From the NCBI GenBank assembly GCA_029259935.1, contig JAJDEH010000279.1, forward strand, positions 1-16,854: 16,854 bases of DNA. Direction: 5' to 3'. Shown one piece after another: positions 14,607 to 16,854 of this stretch; the stretch's first letter is position 1, and the number at the start of each line of letters is the position of its first letter. This stretch comes from Planctomycetota bacterium (GTDB lineage: Bacteria; Planctomycetota; Planctomycetia; Pirellulales; Pirellulaceae). Both the position numbers and the translations under genes were made by a program. The notes beneath the pieces were generated by a model that was given only the letters and a program-made list of their open reading frames with translations, did not search any database and was not told the origin of the DNA.

Positions 14607-15719
14607 TCAGACCGAAACGAAGCTGGCGGGGTCCTTCCATTCCCCCTTTTCCTCAAAAAACTTGCGGCTTTTGTCGACTTCCAACTGACCATCGTCAGCC
14701 AGCCGAATGGCAAACCGCTCAAGAGGCCTTGGGGCCGGGCCCTCGAAGTTGACCCCGTCTTTATAGAAACCACTGCCGTGGCAGGGGCATTTAAACTTCT
14801 GCTCGCCTTCCAACCAGTTGGGAGTACAACCCAAATGAGTGCAGACCGATTGCAGAGCATAAATTTCGGGGACACCTTCGTATTCGTAACGCACAATCCA
14901 AACACCGAATTGGGCTTTATACTTCGCTTCGACCTGGCCGGGAGAGAAATCACCAGGAAAACCCACCTTAAACTTCGTGGGCGGCTCGGTGAGGATATTG
15001 GGGAACATGAACCTCGCCAGACCCAACGTCCACAACAGGCTAGTCAAACCGAACGAACTAAAGCCGACTGCCAGCGCCGAACCGGCAAACACACTGATCA
15101 TGGAAGCCATAAATGTGCGGCGATCTTCTTCCGGCTGCTCGGCACGAGCGACCGGCTGAGCGTAGGCAGGCTTGGCCGGCATGGGGGCCACTTCGATTTT
15201 CGGCTTTCCCTTCGGCTTGGCGGGCTGGCCCTTTGCCGCCGCTTCGGCCTTTGTCATCGGACCCGGCTTACCCTCTTTACGGGCCGCAGCCAGGATGCTG
15301 GATGTATCCATCGGCCCTTCCCGCTTCGCGGTCGCGGGCTTGGCGGTCGCCGCAGCTTTGGCGGGCACTTTCTTCGGCGCGGCCTTTTCCTTTGCCGCCG
15401 CGGGCTTTGAACCATCACCACGAGCTGCGGCGAGCATTTCCTCGACCGACATCTCACCAGGCTTCTTCTTTGACGCCGATGCTGCCGGCTTTGCCGCAGG
15501 GGCCGGCTTGTCGCCACCCGCACCATCCCCACGAGCGGCCGCCAGCATCTCCTCAACCGACATTTCGCCAGGCTTTTTCGCGGCGGCAGGTTTTGTTGAC
15601 GGCGCTGCAGGCGCAGGCTCGGAGGCTTTCGCCGGCTCGGACGACTCACCTCCGCCACCATCGTCGCGGCGGCAGGAAGCTAAGACTTCTTCAATTGAAA
15701 GATCTTTAGGGTCGCTCAT
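14607..15719 (-). CDS. Rieske 2Fe-2S protein with long repeat-bearing N-terminal extension
   Basis: Takes the first electron from quinol in the cytochrome b complex. The Rieske fold is C-terminal: CTHLGC (293-298) and CPCHGSGF (311-318) give ligands C293, H295, C311 and H314 and the disulfide C298-C313. A membrane anchor spans about 203-240, preceded by DRRTFM (199-204), a twin-arginine-like motif; Rieske proteins commonly use Tat export. The first about 195 residues are an Ala/Pro/Lys-rich extension, absent from typical Rieske proteins, that should stay in the cytoplasm. It contains four helical motifs: LSIEEVLASCRR (7-18), two identical MSVEEMLAAARGDG copies (53-66, 90-103) and MDTSSILAAAR (137-147). 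The ATG at 15719 has only a weak GGAT upstream. It heads the gene train and has a promoter candidate 138 bases upstream. Function of the extension is unknown. Confidence 0.93.
   Translation of the reverse strand: MSDPKDLSIEEVLASCRRDDGGGGESSEPAKASEPAPAAPSTKPAAAKKPGEMSVEEMLAAARGDGAGGDKPAPAAKPAASASKKKPGEMSVEEMLAAARGDGSKPAAAKEKAAPKKVPAKAAATAKPATAKREGPMDTSSILAAARKEGKPGPMTKAEAAAKGQPAKPKGKPKIEVAPMPAKPAYAQPVARAEQPEEDRRTFMASMISVFAGSALAVGFSSFGLTSLLWTLGLARFMFPNILTEPPTKFKVGFPGDFSPGQVEAKYKAQFGVWIVRYEYEGVPEIYALQSVCTHLGCTPNWLEGEQKFKCPCHGSGFYKDGVNFEGPAPRPLERFAIRLADDGQLEVDKSRKFFEEKGEWKDPASFVSV
15411..15578 (-). repeat. Two coding copies of an identical 19-residue motif in the Rieske extension
   Basis: Codons for residues 48-66 (15578-15522) and 85-103 (15467-15411) both encode KKPGEMSVEEMLAAARGDG. 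By my codon-by-codon comparison 9 of the 19 codons differ and all differences are synonymous. That argues for selection on the peptide rather than a recent DNA duplication. Degenerate copies flank them at residues 7-18 and 137-147. Confidence 0.85.
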
Positions 15720-15810
15720 TATCCATCCAAGAGACGGGGCTCTAGAGCCTTCCAGGGCGGCAAAGGCACTATGTGGATAGGTTGTGAAAATGCTAAAACA
15801 GTTGCCAAGT

Positions 15811-15826
15811 AACGACTTATGTCGTT
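15811..15826. promoter_or_regulatory. Palindrome AACGAC-TTAT-GTCGTT in the Rieske leader
   Basis: Perfect 6-bp arms around a 4-base centre, located about 90 bases upstream of the Rieske start and about 30 bases downstream of the candidate -10. It could be an operator or a small mRNA hairpin. On the plus strand it is followed by a T-rich run (TTTAGGTTTTTGTCTT), so it could also stop plus-strand transcription, although no plus-strand gene ends here. Confidence 0.3.
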
Positions 15827-15856
15827 TAGGTTTTTGTCTTAAGAAAGCTCACAGAT

Positions 15857-15884
15857 TTTGTAGTCCAAGGCCGATTCTTGTCAA
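15857..15884 (-). promoter_or_regulatory. Candidate sigma70-type promoter of the respiratory gene train
   Basis: On the minus strand a perfect TTGACA (15884-15879) is followed after 16 bases by TACAAA (15862-15857), which matches 4 of 6 positions of TATAAT. Transcription would start near 15850 and give a leader of about 130 bases before the Rieske ATG. This is the best promoter match seen in the 433-bp gap and is correctly placed and oriented, but sigma70-like matches also occur by chance. Confidence 0.45.
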
Positions 15885-16152
15885 CCACCCTCGTCCCAAC
15901 CCTTGCTGCGGCCTTTTGTCGCATATTGCCAAGCAGACTCGCACTAAGTTTTGACCATATTTTGCCGATCGGCTGCCCACGGTCAACCGCCGACTTTTCG
16001 CTTGTGGTGTTTATTTGTAACAACGACTCCCGGACGCTCGGCGACTCCGTTGGGTCAACATATCGAGGGTTGAGACTTTCTATGTCGAGGTGACTTTTCT
16101 AGAATTCACTCTCCACACCTACTGGCCGCCGCCACACAACGGATTTTCTCCC

Positions 16153-16854
16153 ATGAAGGTACTCATTGTCGGAAATGGCGGGCGCGAACATGCGCTTGCT
16201 TGGAAGATCGGCCAAAGCTCGCGCGTCGATCGTGTGTTTGTCGCGCCCGGGAATGCGGGGACGGCACAAGATGGCGAAAATGTCGACATCCCGGTCAACG
16301 ATTTTCCAAAGCTCATCCGGTTCGCCAAGGAAAACGACATCGGACTGACCGTGGTCGGCCCCGAAGCGCCGCTGGTCGAGGGAATCAGCGACGCCTTTCG
16401 CGGCGAAGGGCTGCGAGTTTTTGGCCCGTCGAAGGTGGCCGCGCAATTGGAGGGAAGCAAGGTTTTTTGTAAAAACTTGCTGCACACGGCTGACGTTCCC
16501 ACTGCCGACTACCAAGTCTACCGGGACGCGGAAAGTGCCGAGCGTTTCATTAGGGATCGCTATCCGCTTGAGGATCAAGTAGTCCCCTTGGTGATTAAGG
16601 CCGACGGCCTGGCCGCCGGCAAGGGCGCGATCGTCTGTTCGCGCCGCGGCGACGCACTCGAAGCCATTCATCGCATCGCCCGCGACCGGGAGTTTGGTGA
16701 CGCCGGAGACCAACTGATCATCGAAGAAAGGCTGGACGGCCAAGAGGCCAGTGTGCTGGCGATCACCGACGGCCAGACCATCGTCACTCTTTCTCCGGCT
16801 CAAGATCACAAGCCGGCCCACGACGGCGACAAAGGCCCCAATACCGGAGGCATG
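16153..16854 (+). CDS. purD: Phosphoribosylamine-glycine ligase (GAR synthetase), N-terminal part, cut by window edge
   Basis: ATP-grasp enzyme of de novo purine synthesis that joins glycine to phosphoribosylamine in the cytosol. The 234 visible codons are open to the window end. Family blocks: MKVLIVGNGGREHALAWK (1-18), APGNAGT (31-37), VVGPEAPLVEG (68-78), FGPSK (90-94), KADGLAAGKG (about 149-158), the ATP-grasp glycine-rich loop, and near the end a Ser-Pro-Ala-Gln-Asp-His-Lys block followed by GPNTGGM. These are diagnostic for PurD. The C-terminal part of the ATP-grasp domain lies beyond the window. The ATG is preceded by GGATTTTCTCCC with no clear ribosome-binding sequence. It is divergent from the respiratory genes and functionally unrelated to them. 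Confidence 0.97.
   Translation, partial: MKVLIVGNGGREHALAWKIGQSSRVDRVFVAPGNAGTAQDGENVDIPVNDFPKLIRFAKENDIGLTVVGPEAPLVEGISDAFRGEGLRVFGPSKVAAQLEGSKVFCKNLLHTADVPTADYQVYRDAESAERFIRDRYPLEDQVVPLVIKADGLAAGKGAIVCSRRGDALEAIHRIARDREFGDAGDQLIIEERLDGQEASVLAITDGQTIVTLSPAQDHKPAHDGDKGPNTGGM

Larger units (their letters stand above)
15720..16152. other. 433-bp divergent intergenic region between the respiratory train and purD
   Basis: No convincing gene. Short open frames on both strands (15826-16023 minus, 15878-16093 plus) overlap each other, lack ribosome-binding sites and look random. The region holds a promoter candidate for the minus-strand train, a small palindrome in its leader (both listed separately), and a distant inverted repeat TTGACC/GGTCAA (near 15951 and 15981). 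For purD only a weak candidate is visible: TAGAAT at 16100-16105 on the plus strand, without a good -35. No tRNA, CRISPR or insertion-sequence end is apparent. Confidence 0.6.

Noticed and set aside
6747..15719. Alternative complex III (Act) operon
   Set aside because: Multihaem cytochrome next to an oxidase recalls it, but there is no NrfD-like or molybdopterin/FeS subunit; Rieske and b6-type proteins show a cytochrome b complex instead.
15826..16093. Short frames on both strands in the purD/Rieske gap (65 and 71 codons)
   Set aside because: They overlap each other antisense, have no start signals or recognisable motifs, and their composition looks non-coding.
1..16854. CRISPR array, tRNA, rRNA, insertion sequence or prophage genes
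   Set aside because: No regularly spaced repeats, tRNA-like folds, transposase or phage proteins were seen; the window is almost entirely respiratory genes plus purD.

Overview
The window looks like bacterial chromosome from a planctomycete, most likely of the Pirellulales/Pirellulaceae type. The base composition is moderately GC-rich. The clues are a giant membrane-anchored multihaem cytochrome with a PDZ domain, a b6-like split cytochrome b whose C-terminal half is unusually long, a Rieske protein with a long Ala/Lys/Pro-rich N-terminal extension, and diheme cytochrome c and cupredoxin lipoproteins sitting next to cytochrome oxidase genes. The lineage call rests on recognising protein families; no database search was possible.

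Layout. Everything from 1 to 15719 is on the minus strand and reads right to left as one respiratory gene train: Rieske iron-sulfur protein (15719-14607), b6-type cytochrome b (14531-13755), a second cytochrome b subunit related to subunit IV with a large N-terminal extension (13726-12344), a 1839-residue octahaem cytochrome c (12266-6747), two tandem amicyanin-like cupredoxins (6507-5713 and 5551-4550), a diheme cytochrome c lipoprotein (4476-3160), cytochrome oxidase subunit II with a CuA centre (3105-2230), A2-type cytochrome oxidase subunit I (2228-441), and the N-terminal part of haem A synthase (428-1, cut by the window edge). On the plus strand at the right edge, a divergent purD begins at 16153 and runs off the end. 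A 433-bp non-coding region separates the two directions. It holds a good sigma70-like promoter candidate for the respiratory train.

How the genes fit together. The set describes a whole quinol-to-oxygen path: a Rieske/cytochrome b complex oxidises quinol, electrons can pass to the octahaem cytochrome and/or soluble or lipid-anchored carriers (two blue-copper proteins, one diheme cytochrome), and the CuA/haem a-a3-CuB oxidase reduces O2. ctaA supplies the haem A. The most unusual parts are the architecture of the octahaem protein (two coiled coils, PDZ, a flagellin-IN-like segment, a His-rich insert), the pair of cupredoxins with a complete type-1 copper ligand set, the conserved 19-residue repeat in the cytoplasmic N-terminus of the Rieske protein, and the altered Qo-site motif in the cytochrome b C-terminal subunit. 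Assignment of electron flow between these proteins is inference from gene order and cofactor motifs.
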